Shown: positions 1 through 8,266 of the stretch, piece after piece
Layout: every line of letters starts with the position of its first letter
Numbering within the stretch: the first letter of the stretch is position 1
From: Acinetobacter sp. Ver3
GTDB taxonomy: Bacteria > Pseudomonadota > Gammaproteobacteria > Pseudomonadales > Moraxellaceae
Assembly: GCF_000632455.1 (NCBI RefSeq)
Contig: NZ_JFYL01000012.1
Location: 1-61,605, forward strand
Direction of reading: 5' to 3'
Length of the DNA stretch: 61,605 nt
Translations under genes and position numbers: made by a program
The notes under the pieces: generated by a model
What the model was told of the DNA's origin: nothing
Databases searched by the model: none
The model's input: the letters and a program-made list of their open reading frames with translations, nothing else

Positions 1-612
1 GCCTTGCAATAAATTAATATTGACCGTGTGTTCTTGGTTTTTTAATGCCAAATCATACAGATAATGGGTCATTAACCATTGCTTAGACAAGGCAGAACGA
101 TAAAGCATCTGTTGTTGTACTAGCAATAAACCCAATTGTTGAAGAGCGTAATAACTGGAAAGGAGTCGTGCAGTTTTCACATTACGCTTTTGAGCAAACT
201 TCAAAATAGAAAACTTTTGTTGTTTTAGCTGCATTTCACTGCGCTGTGCAATATCTATGTAGATATCAGCAAATAATGTTCTCAAGCGAGTGGTTAATTC
301 AATAATATCTTTGTTACGGTCAGATAGAAAAAGACCTTGATTTAAAAAGTTTTTTTCAAGTCTCTCTAAAATATTTTCGATCAAAGGGTGTAGCGCTTGA
401 ATAAGATCAAAGCGCAATGTTTCCGAACATTTGAGTTCAGCGATTTCATATAGGGCTTTCAACACCGCTTCAGAGGTGTCACCTAATTGCATAATTGAAA
501 GTTGAGATGCCCAAAAACCCAAGTCCTGAACATTTGCATTTACAAAACTCAGTTGATCTCGAGTCAAGGCAGTAGGATAGTGAAAAATTTCTGAAATCTG
601 AGCCTGAAGCAT
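1..612 (-). CDS. Conserved hypothetical protein, C-terminus cut by window edge
   Basis: An open frame runs from ATG at 612 down to base 1 without a stop, giving 204 residues of an incomplete protein. It starts 12 bases after the epmB stop on the same strand, so the two are probably co-transcribed. The protein is largely helical, rich in Leu and Gln, with no signal peptide and no membrane segment. I recognise no catalytic motif and assign no function. The position behind epmB is the only clue, and co-transcription does not prove a role in EF-P modification. Confidence 0.75.
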   Translation of the reverse strand, partial: MLQAQISEIFHYPTALTRDQLSFVNANVQDLGFWASQLSIMQLGDTSEAVLKALYEIAELKCSETLRFDLIQALHPLIENILERLEKNFLNQGLFLSDRNKDIIELTTRLRTLFADIYIDIAQRSEMQLKQQKFSILKFAQKRNVKTARLLSSYYALQQLGLLLVQQQMLYRSALSKQWLMTHYLYDLALKNQEHTVNINLLQG

Positions 613-624
613 GTGAATGAGTCT

Positions 625-1641
625 CTAAAAAGTGGCAACTCCATAAAGCGGTGTTTTATTCTGTTCTCCCGCAATTTCTCTAACCAGCTTTGGAACCAAG
701 TATCCAGGCAACCTTGCCAAAACCTCTTTATAGATTGAATCAATAGATTCACTTGGTAAATCAAAATGCTGAGCACCTTTCACTTTATCCAACACATGTA
801 AATAATAAGGCATCACACGCGCATCAAATAATCGATGACTTAGATCAACCAAAATATCAGGATGATCATTAATACCTTTTAATAACACAGCTTGATTCAA
901 CACCAAAATATTTTGTTGTGAAATTTGCATTAATTTCGAAGCGGTAAAGTCATCAATTTCAGTAGCATGGTTTGAGTGTACCACTAGAATAATACGTAGC
1001 CTACTGTTTTTTAACAGAGAAATAAGTTCATCATCAAGCCGATTTGGGATAACGATTGGAACTCGAGAATGAATACGCAAAATTTTAAGATGTGGAATTG
1101 AACTTAATCTATCGATCCAAACGGCAAGTTTACGATTTGAAAGTGTTAGGGGATCCCCTCCGCTTAAGATCACTTCATTGATTTCTGGATGAGCGAGTAA
1201 GTAGTCTTGTATTTTTTTCCAGTCGTCATTTTTAGGTAAATTTTCTTGATATGGAAAATGACGTCTAAAACAATAACGACAATGAACAGCACATGCACCT
1301 GTTAAAGTCAGTAAAAAACGTGACTGATATTTATGTAATACACCTGGAATTAAATTGGCAGCCTCCTCATCAAGGGGGTCTGTCACAAAATCAGGATGTT
1401 CATTTAATTCCAGATGATGAGGGAGTACTTGAAGTAACAGTGGATCATCAGGATTAGATTTTTGCATCTTCGCGACGAAGGCGCGAGGGACTCTTAATTT
1501 AAATTGGGCTGATGCCAAAATTGCACCATGTATTAAATCTTCAGGTTGCAATTCCAAGAGTTCAATGAGCTCATGTGGGTCAGTGATTAAATCGCTGAGT
1601 TGATTTTGCCAATGTTGCTCTTGATACAAATAGTGGGTCAT
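625..1641 (-). CDS. epmB: EF-P beta-lysylation protein EpmB (lysine 2,3-aminomutase family)
   Basis: A radical SAM, PLP-dependent aminomutase of 338 residues. In the known EF-P pathway EpmB converts L-alpha-lysine to (R)-beta-lysine, which EpmA attaches to a conserved lysine of elongation factor P. The radical SAM cluster motif CxxxCxxC is visible as Cys117, Cys121 and Cys124, followed by an FRRHFPY stretch typical of the family. A glycine-rich SGGDPL motif follows at about residue 160. The length fits the short EpmB type rather than the longer catabolic lysine aminomutases. It is divergent from efp, whose product is its ultimate target, which supports the assignment. epmA is not in this window. 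Confidence 0.95.
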   Translation of the reverse strand: MTHYLYQEQHWQNQLSDLITDPHELIELLELQPEDLIHGAILASAQFKLRVPRAFVAKMQKSNPDDPLLLQVLPHHLELNEHPDFVTDPLDEEAANLIPGVLHKYQSRFLLTLTGACAVHCRYCFRRHFPYQENLPKNDDWKKIQDYLLAHPEINEVILSGGDPLTLSNRKLAVWIDRLSSIPHLKILRIHSRVPIVIPNRLDDELISLLKNSRLRIILVVHSNHATEIDDFTASKLMQISQQNILVLNQAVLLKGINDHPDILVDLSHRLFDARVMPYYLHVLDKVKGAQHFDLPSESIDSIYKEVLARLPGYLVPKLVREIAGEQNKTPLYGVATF

Positions 1642-1988
1642 ACAGTTTAAATTTAGAGGGAGATGAAAGGCTTCATTTTAAATCAAAACCCATTGAAAAA
1701 CTCAGTTGTGTCCTGATTAAGCCTTCTTTATTGAATGTCGGGATGAAAATACTCAAGCCTAAAGATGATCAAATTAAGTCTACAACAGTAGTTCTGCATG
1801 GAACTTAGACAGCTTAAACGTTGTATTTCGGAATTTATCATTGCGGCAGAGTAGGTTGGTCATTTAGAATACGCAACATAAATGCATGTGCATGTGGCAT
1901 ATCATGCACCTGTCAGACTTGCTAAATGACAGTGTAGCAGCCCATCGCATTAATAGATTAAAGTTAGTAAGTTTGGAGTGAGCCTCTC
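1642..1988. other. Divergent intergenic region epmB/efp
   Basis: No gene is seen in these 347 bases. They must carry the promoters for epmB (leftward) and efp (rightward). A 7-base inverted repeat, GTGCATG at 1888-1894 and CATGCAC at 1903-1909 with an 8-base spacer, lies about 80 bases before efp. It could be an operator or an untranslated-leader hairpin. It lacks a T tract, so it is not an obvious terminator. Confidence 0.4.
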
Positions 1989-2558
1989 ATGGCCTATTAT
2001 TCTACGAACGATTTCAAGTCTGGCCTTAAGGTAATGCTTGATGGTAACCCATGCTCAATCATGGAAAACGAATACGTTAAACCAGGTAAAGGCCAAGCGT
2101 TCAACCGTGTTAAATTACGTAACCTTAAATCAGGTAAAGTATTAGAAAAAACATTTAAATCTGGTGATTCTTTAGAAGCAGCAGATATCGTAGAAGTAGA
2201 AATGGACTACTTATACAACGACGGCGAACTATGGAACTTCATGGATCCTGTGACTTTCGAGCAAATTGCGGCTGATAAAGTTGCAATGGGTGATGCTGCG
2301 AAATGGTTGAAAGACGATTCAAACGAAAAATGCACAATCATGTTATGGAATGGTGTTCCTTTAACAGTGAATGCACCTAACTTCGTGGTATTAAAAATTG
2401 TTGAAACTGATCCAGGCGTACGTGGTGATACTTCTGGCGGTGGTGGTAAACCAGCGAAACTTGAAACAGGTGCTGTAGTACGTGTTCCATTATTCGTTCA
2501 ACAAGAAGAAAGCGTTCGTGTTGATACACGTACTGGTGAATACTTAGAACGTGCATAA
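1989..2558 (+). CDS. efp: Elongation factor P
   Basis: EF-P, 189 residues, the normal family length. It binds ribosomes stalled on consecutive prolines and stimulates peptide bond formation. The KOW-like N-terminal domain carries the loop VKPGKGQA, in which Lys34 is the residue expected to receive beta-lysine from EpmA after EpmB action. The OB-type C-terminal domains end with the family signature around GEYLERA. A GGAG-type ribosome site (TTGGAGTGAG, around 1973-1982) precedes the ATG. It stands divergent to epmB and is followed by its own terminator, so it is monocistronic. Confidence 0.98.
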   Translation: MAYYSTNDFKSGLKVMLDGNPCSIMENEYVKPGKGQAFNRVKLRNLKSGKVLEKTFKSGDSLEAADIVEVEMDYLYNDGELWNFMDPVTFEQIAADKVAMGDAAKWLKDDSNEKCTIMLWNGVPLTVNAPNFVVLKIVETDPGVRGDTSGGGGKPAKLETGAVVRVPLFVQQEESVRVDTRTGEYLERA

Positions 2559-2582
2559 TGGTGTAAATTTATACTATTATCG

Positions 2583-2611
2583 AAAGGGATGATGACAATC
2601 ATCCCTTTTTT
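2583..2611 (+). terminator. efp terminator
   Basis: An 11-base perfect stem (AAAGGGATGAT / ATCATCCCTTT) with a GACA loop, followed by more T, 25 bases after the efp stop. Confidence 0.9.
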
Positions 2612-2728
2612 AATGCCAAGGTCTAAGGTAAAGAAGAATTATTGAGGAGTATAGTCGCAAGGGAAAACAGCAGTAACACGAATAATAAAATTGAGCTGAT
2701 TGCAAATACGAAATAATGAGGGTTTGAT

Positions 2729-4822
2729 ATGGATCAAATACAACCGAAGTCATCCATGACTTCGAAATTGATTTGGATTATTGTGGCCATAATCGGTGCA
2801 GTATCCTTTGGAATATTAGCGGTTAGTCGTGGAGAACATGTCAACGCAGTTTGGCTCGTACTCGCTGCAGTCTGTGTTTACAGTATTGCATATCGTTTTT
2901 ATAGTTTATTTATTGCTAATAAAGTATTCGAGTTAAATGCTCGGCGTTTAACACCTGCGCACCGTCTAGCGGATGGTCTAGATTATGTGCCTACAAATAA
3001 AAGTGTTCTGTTTGGTCATCACTTTGCTGCGATTGCAGGTGCTGGTCCGTTAGTTGGGCCTATTCTTGCTGCGCAAATGGGTTATTTACCAGGAACGATT
3101 TGGCTGTTAGTCGGTGTTGTACTGGCAGGTGCAGTCCAAGATTTTCTAGTTTTATTTATTTCTACACGCCGTGACGGACGTTCACTGGGTGAAATGGCAA
3201 AACAAGAACTGGGTTCATTTGCAGGAATTATTGTGATGCTTGGCGCATTAGGGGTAATGATCATTATCCTAGCTGTGCTTGCACTCGTGGTGGTTAAAGC
3301 ATTAACCAATAGTCCATGGGGTGTGTTTAGTATTGCTGCCACCATTCCAATTGCATTATTTATGGGCGTATATATGCGATATATCCGTCCAGGAAAGATT
3401 GCCGAAGTTTCAATCATTGGCTTTGTACTGATGATGCTCGGTATCATCTACGGTGAAAATATTGCTCAACATCCTTATTGGGGGCAATTATTCACTTTAT
3501 CTGGTACAGAGTTAACATGGGCATTGATTATCTACGGTTTCATCGCTTCTGTATTACCAGTATGGTTGTTATTGGCTCCACGTGATTATTTATCGACTTT
3601 CTTGAAAATTGGCGTGATTGCAGGTTTAGCATTGGGTATCGTATTTGCGATGCCTGAATTAAAAATGCCTGCAATTACCCACTTCGTAGATGGCACGGGA
3701 CCTGTATTCTCTGGATCACTTTTCCCATTCTTATTTATTACCATTGCCTGTGGTGCAATTTCAGGTTTCCATGCATTGGTTTCATCAGGAACTACACCTA
3801 AGCTCGTAAATAATGAACGCGATATCCGGATGATCGGATACGGCGGTATGTTGATGGAATCATTTGTCGCAATCATGGCGATGATCTGTGCAACGATCTT
3901 GGATCCAGGCGTTTATTTTGCCATTAACTCACCAGCTGCGGTGATAGGAACGACGGTTGAAAGTGCCGCAGAGGCGGTACGTAATTTAGGATTTGTGGTT
4001 ACGCCTGAAGCTCTAACACTACTTGCTCAAGAGGTTGGTGAAAGCACAATTCTTTCTCGTACTGGTGGTGCACCGACGTTTGCGATTGGTATGGCGCACA
4101 TCATCACTGAAATTTTTAATAGTCGAGAAATGATGGCATTTTGGTATCACTTTGCGATCTTGTTTGAAGCGCTATTTATTCTAACTGCTGTTGATGCAGG
4201 AACACGTGCTTGCCGTTTTATGGTTCAAGATACTGTGGGGATCGTTGTCCCTGCGGTTAAAAACTCTAAGTCATTTGTGGGCAACTTGATTGGTACTGCC
4301 GTTGCAGTCTCAGGCTGGGGTTTCTTTGTATATCAAGGGGTAGTTGATCCACTGGGCGGTATTAATAGTTTGTGGCCATTATTTGGTATTGGTAACCAAA
4401 TTTTAGCTGCGATGGCGCTGATGCTGGGTACCGTAATTCTGTTTAAGATGAAGAAAGAAAAATATGTATGGGTCACCATTGTTCCAACGATTTTCCTATT
4501 CATTACAGCGATGACTGCTGGTTGGCAAAAAATCTTCCATGAAAATCCAAAAATCGGATTCTTGGCACAAGCAGATCGTTTCAATGCGGCTATTGAGCGA
4601 AACGAAATTTTAGCGCCTGCGAAATCAATTGCGGAAATGCAAACTGTTGCTTTATCAAATCAGATTAATGCTGCGTTATGTGCATTCTTTATGATTGTTG
4701 CTGTGGTGATGTTATTTGCTGCTATTAAAGTGATTCGTCGTGCTTTAGCAAATCCGCAGCCAACGGCTCAAGAAGCTGAAGCAATTTATACTGATCAAAT
4801 CCCTGCAGGAGAGACCAAATGA
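2729..4822 (+). CDS. cstA: Carbon starvation protein A family transporter
   Basis: A polytopic inner-membrane protein of 697 residues in the CstA/BtsT family. Known members import peptides or pyruvate and are often induced on carbon limitation. The family signature HHFAAIAGAGPLVGPILAAQ is present at about residues 97-116, and hydrophobic segments run along the whole length. The C-terminal tail after the last segment is hydrophilic. The stop codon overlaps the start of the ybdD-like gene by the ATGA arrangement, so translation is probably coupled. The sequence does not tell whether the substrate is pyruvate or peptides. Confidence 0.94.
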   Translation: MDQIQPKSSMTSKLIWIIVAIIGAVSFGILAVSRGEHVNAVWLVLAAVCVYSIAYRFYSLFIANKVFELNARRLTPAHRLADGLDYVPTNKSVLFGHHFAAIAGAGPLVGPILAAQMGYLPGTIWLLVGVVLAGAVQDFLVLFISTRRDGRSLGEMAKQELGSFAGIIVMLGALGVMIIILAVLALVVVKALTNSPWGVFSIAATIPIALFMGVYMRYIRPGKIAEVSIIGFVLMMLGIIYGENIAQHPYWGQLFTLSGTELTWALIIYGFIASVLPVWLLLAPRDYLSTFLKIGVIAGLALGIVFAMPELKMPAITHFVDGTGPVFSGSLFPFLFITIACGAISGFHALVSSGTTPKLVNNERDIRMIGYGGMLMESFVAIMAMICATILDPGVYFAINSPAAVIGTTVESAAEAVRNLGFVVTPEALTLLAQEVGESTILSRTGGAPTFAIGMAHIITEIFNSREMMAFWYHFAILFEALFILTAVDAGTRACRFMVQDTVGIVVPAVKNSKSFVGNLIGTAVAVSGWGFFVYQGVVDPLGGINSLWPLFGIGNQILAAMALMLGTVILFKMKKEKYVWVTIVPTIFLFITAMTAGWQKIFHENPKIGFLAQADRFNAAIERNEILAPAKSIAEMQTVALSNQINAALCAFFMIVAVVMLFAAIKVIRRALANPQPTAQEAEAIYTDQIPAGETK

Positions 4823-5121
4823 GTTTGAAAGAACAAATTCGTCAAAAGCTAGCATTGGGTAAAATCATTAAATTCACGATTTTGGCTCAGCCGAAGAAGT
4901 TTTTAATGTTGAATGGAATCAAAACAGTTCAACTGATTTGGCAGCGGCTACAACAAAGTTTTCGTTTAATGGTGGGTGTGCCAGATTACCAAAACTATGT
5001 AGAACATATGAAAAAGCATCACCCTGACTTAGAGCCAATGGATGAAAAAACTTTTCATCGTTATTGTGTCGATGCACGCTATCCAAGTGCAGCAGGCGTT
5101 ATGAAGAAATGTCCATGTTAA
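4819..5121 (+). CDS. YbdD/YjiX family small protein
   Basis: A 100-residue soluble protein of the YbdD/YjiX (DUF466) family. The core is recognisable: MVGVPDYQNYVEHMKKHHPD at about residues 52-71, then a DARYP motif and a C-terminal KKCPC. In enterobacteria this small protein is encoded directly after cstA or btsT and is needed for the transporter to work normally. Here it overlaps the cstA stop by four bases (ATGA), consistent with a fixed stoichiometric partnership. The C-terminal Cys-Pro-Cys might bind a metal or take part in redox, which is only an inference. Confidence 0.9.
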   Translation: MSLKEQIRQKLALGKIIKFTILAQPKKFLMLNGIKTVQLIWQRLQQSFRLMVGVPDYQNYVEHMKKHHPDLEPMDEKTFHRYCVDARYPSAAGVMKKCPC

Positions 5122-5137
5122 TTTTCTAGCTTTACAT

Positions 5138-5165
5138 AAAAAACGGCACTGAGGTGTCGTTTTTT
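5138..5165 (+). terminator. cstA-ybdD operon terminator
   Basis: Stem AAAACGGCAC / GTGTCGTTTT with one G-U pair and a TGAG loop, then T residues, about 17 bases after the stop. Confidence 0.85.
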
Positions 5166-5246
5166 ATTTGTCTTAATTGTATAAAACCTGACAAATTTAT
5201 TGTTCTGAAACTCGTATACTCTTGATCAATAACAAAGGATAAAAAC

Positions 5247-6257
5247 ATGAAAATTGGAATTTATGGTGCTGGGTCGATTGGGTGTTATATCGGTGGAAGA
5301 ATGGTCGCAGCAGGCCATCAGGTGACATTTTACTGTAGAGAAAGAAGCTATCAAAAATTAAGCCAAAATGGGTTGGAGCTCAGTGATTTAAACGGCTACC
5401 ATCATAAGCTCACTCCAGATCAATTAAGACTTACAACAAATCTAGCAGAAGTCCTAGACACGGACTTAGTCATGATTTGTGTAAAATCAGCAGCGACAGA
5501 GCAAGTGGCATCTGAAATACGAAGTTGTGACACAGTCAATAAACCGAGTCTCATCAGTTTTCAAAATGGGGTGAGTAATGTTCCACGGTTAAAAAAAATG
5601 CTGCCAGAATGGGAAATTATGGAAGGAATGGTTCCATTTAATGTCGCAGAACTCAAACCGTCTCATTTTCATCAAGGTTCTGATGGAATATTAATGATAA
5701 AAAAATTTGCAGAAAATAATCAGCTAAAAATAGTGTTAGATGCGGCGAAACTACAATTTGAATTCCGTGATGATATGTTAGAGGTACAGTGGGCTAAAGT
5801 CTTATTCAACTTGAACAATTCGATTAACGCTTTATCTGGTCTAACTTTAAGAAATCAACTTACTAATCGAATGTATCGAAAGTGCCTTGCTCAGGCACAG
5901 TTAGAGACGCTTCAAATTTTAAAGCAGGCAAATATTCAACCCGCACAATTAACGCCTGTACCAGCGAACATTATTCCTCATATTCTTCGACTTCCTAATT
6001 GGTTGTTTAAGTTGATCAGTCGCAAAATGTTAGCCATTGATCCACTAGCTCGTTCATCTATGCAGGATGATCTGAATTTAGGGCGCACGACGGAGGTTGA
6101 TTGGATTAATGGTGAAGTGGTCAGACTTGCCAACACACTCGGGGTGAATGCACCGATCAACAGCTATTTTATTGAACAGATCAAGCTGGCGGAAAATAAT
6201 AATTCAAGCCTTCAAATTGGACCTAAAGAGATGCTCAGACAGTTGAAGCTTATTTAG
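5247..6257 (+). CDS. 2-dehydropantoate 2-reductase family protein
   Basis: A 336-residue NADP-dependent reductase of the PanE/ApbA family, which reduces ketopantoate to pantoate in pantothenate synthesis. The N-terminal Rossmann motif GAGSIGCYIGGRMVAAG is at residues 7-23. The family lysine is probably in VQWAKVLFNLNNSINALSG at about 184-202. A SSMQDDL-type stretch near residue 270 matches the PanE C-terminal helical domain. Many genomes carry several PanE paralogues acting on other 2-ketoacids, so I leave the symbol empty. An AAAGGAT ribosome site precedes the ATG. It is a single gene unrelated to its neighbours. Confidence 0.85.
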   Translation: MKIGIYGAGSIGCYIGGRMVAAGHQVTFYCRERSYQKLSQNGLELSDLNGYHHKLTPDQLRLTTNLAEVLDTDLVMICVKSAATEQVASEIRSCDTVNKPSLISFQNGVSNVPRLKKMLPEWEIMEGMVPFNVAELKPSHFHQGSDGILMIKKFAENNQLKIVLDAAKLQFEFRDDMLEVQWAKVLFNLNNSINALSGLTLRNQLTNRMYRKCLAQAQLETLQILKQANIQPAQLTPVPANIIPHILRLPNWLFKLISRKMLAIDPLARSSMQDDLNLGRTTEVDWINGEVVRLANTLGVNAPINSYFIEQIKLAENNNSSLQIGPKEMLRQLKLI

Positions 6258-6358
6258 CATTAAGTTTGAAACTCATTCTTTAATACACTGATTATTAGAA
6301 ATATTTGAGAAAATAAAAAAAACCTGTATGTTAGAAATATATAGTTTTGGAAATGTAA

Positions 6359-7321
6359 ATGATGATTTGGGGAATGAAGCAGAGTGTTCAATCAAAAGAT
6401 ATTATACAGCCTGAGTTAGAATCTCAGATTCAATCATTTACTCCCAAAATTTCATTATTTCTAGAACAAATCAATCAAATTGTTTTGGATAAAAATACGC
6501 AAACTGAATTGGCTTTATGTAGTTTAATTGCAGGTGGTCATATTTTATTTGAAGACTTACCTGGATTGGGTAAGACCACATTGGCCAGTAGTTTGGCATC
6601 TTTATCAGGTTTATCATTTCAAAGAATCCAATTTACCAATGATATGCTCGCCAGTGATGTGATTGGCGTGAATGTTTTTAATCAAAAAGAGCATCAGTTT
6701 GAATTTAAGTACGGACCTGTCTTTACCCAAGTTCTTTTGGCAGATGAAATTAATCGCTGTAGTCCAAAGACACAGAGTGCATTGCTAGAAGCGATGGAAG
6801 AGGGCTACGCCACGATTGATGGACAGCGATATGCTTTACCTCAGCCTTTTTGGGTGATAGCAACTCAGAATCCACTCTTTCAAAGCGGGACTTATGCACT
6901 ACCAGAGTCTCAGTTAGACAGATTCCTCATGCGGTTATCTCTTGGCTATCCATCTCGCCATGCAGAAAAAATACTTCTTCAACAAGAATCACGTGCCAAA
7001 TTAATCGCACAGTTGATCCATGTATTTAATGAGACTGAAATACTAAGATTGCAATCCTTGACTCATCAAGTCCATTTAAGTGATGCAATTCAAGACTATT
7101 TATTGGATTTGGCTGCGGTAACACGAAAAAGTGCGCATGGTTTATCGACGCGTGGATTATTGGCTTTAAAACGAGCATCACAAGCGAGAGCGATCGTGCA
7201 TGCCAGAGCCTTTGTCATTCCTGATGATGTAAAAGCTGTATTTTCAGCAGTATGCGCTCATCGATTAAACTTGAGTGAGGATGAGACGGTCTCCCTAATG
7301 AATCAGGTTAAATTGATTTGA
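6359..7321 (+). CDS. MoxR-family AAA+ ATPase
   Basis: A 320-residue cytosolic AAA+ ATPase. The Walker A segment EDLPGLGKTT is at about residue 66, the Walker B LLADEINR follows at about 125, and a typical MoxR run SALLEAMEEG comes next. Members act as chaperones that help mature or activate partner proteins, usually encoded next to a DUF58 protein. Exactly that partner follows 5 bases after the stop. The ATG at 6359 is used here, but 6362 or 6374 are possible because no strong ribosome site separates them. The likely job is assisting the DUF58-TgpA membrane complex. Confidence 0.9.
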   Translation: MMIWGMKQSVQSKDIIQPELESQIQSFTPKISLFLEQINQIVLDKNTQTELALCSLIAGGHILFEDLPGLGKTTLASSLASLSGLSFQRIQFTNDMLASDVIGVNVFNQKEHQFEFKYGPVFTQVLLADEINRCSPKTQSALLEAMEEGYATIDGQRYALPQPFWVIATQNPLFQSGTYALPESQLDRFLMRLSLGYPSRHAEKILLQQESRAKLIAQLIHVFNETEILRLQSLTHQVHLSDAIQDYLLDLAAVTRKSAHGLSTRGLLALKRASQARAIVHARAFVIPDDVKAVFSAVCAHRLNLSEDETVSLMNQVKLI

Positions 7322-7325
7322 GGGT

Positions 7326-8237
7326 ATGCAGGTGACCAGTATCTGGAAGCAATGGTTAAAAAAAAGATTTCGGTTTGAGCAGAGTAAAAAAATTGGTCAA
7401 CGCGATATTTTGATTTTTATTTATCAGCAAGGTTTCTTATATCTTGTGTTGATTTTGATCACATTTATTGCGGGTATTAACTATGCCAATAATTTGATAT
7501 TAGGTTTCTGCTTTTTAATTAGTGCGATCTTATGCATTAGTTTTTATATCACCTTTAAACAATTGCATGGTCTTGAGATAGACATCATTACTGATGAAGT
7601 CGGACAGGTAGGGCACTCGATTTTATTTAAAATCTACTTGAATCAACCTTATTCATATTCACGTTATTTATCGATCTCCATCGATTCTGAGACACAGCAC
7701 ATTCACATTGACCAAAAACAGTCTGAATGTGTTATACCGATTCATGTTGATCAACGAGGAAAGTATAACTATCCCGATATACACATTGCTTCAGTGTATC
7801 CATTTGGTCTTGTTCGAGCTTGGACTTATATCTTTCATGGACGACATGCATGGATTGCGCCACAAGCCAAAATAAATCCGAATACAAGCTTTTCAAATGC
7901 ATTTGTATTGGATCAGGAAAAAGATGAGTTTAATGAATTAAGAAGTTTTCAGGTCGGCGACTCATTACAAAGTGTATCTTGGAAGCAGGCTGCTCGTGGA
8001 CAAGGTTTGTATATTAAAGTTTTTGAAGAGCATCAACAGGATCGATGTGTTGATATTCATTATCATCATATGCCATCAGTCGAGCATGAAGAAAAGCTCA
8101 AATATATGATGGGTGTGGTGGAGCAGTGTGAGCAATTACAAATTCCTTTTAAGCTGGTGTTACCTCATGCCGAATTGAATCAAGGATTTGGAGCTGAGCA
8201 TATCAAGCAGGCTAAAATTCTGCTTGCTCAGGCATAA
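7326..8237 (+). CDS. DUF58 domain-containing protein
   Basis: A 303-residue protein with two adjacent hydrophobic segments at about residues 28-75, then a soluble part carrying the DUF58 signature (FNELRSFQVGDSLQSVSWK at about 208-226). DUF58 proteins resemble von Willebrand A domains but often lack a complete metal site. They form conserved clusters with a MoxR ATPase upstream and a transglutaminase downstream, as here. A role in assembling or regulating the membrane transglutaminase is inferred from that linkage. No enzymatic residue can be named. Confidence 0.87.
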   Translation: MQVTSIWKQWLKKRFRFEQSKKIGQRDILIFIYQQGFLYLVLILITFIAGINYANNLILGFCFLISAILCISFYITFKQLHGLEIDIITDEVGQVGHSILFKIYLNQPYSYSRYLSISIDSETQHIHIDQKQSECVIPIHVDQRGKYNYPDIHIASVYPFGLVRAWTYIFHGRHAWIAPQAKINPNTSFSNAFVLDQEKDEFNELRSFQVGDSLQSVSWKQAARGQGLYIKVFEEHQQDRCVDIHYHHMPSVEHEEKLKYMMGVVEQCEQLQIPFKLVLPHAELNQGFGAEHIKQAKILLAQA

Positions 8238-8266
8238 AGTGTGAAATAGAAAATAGGTTTTGATAT

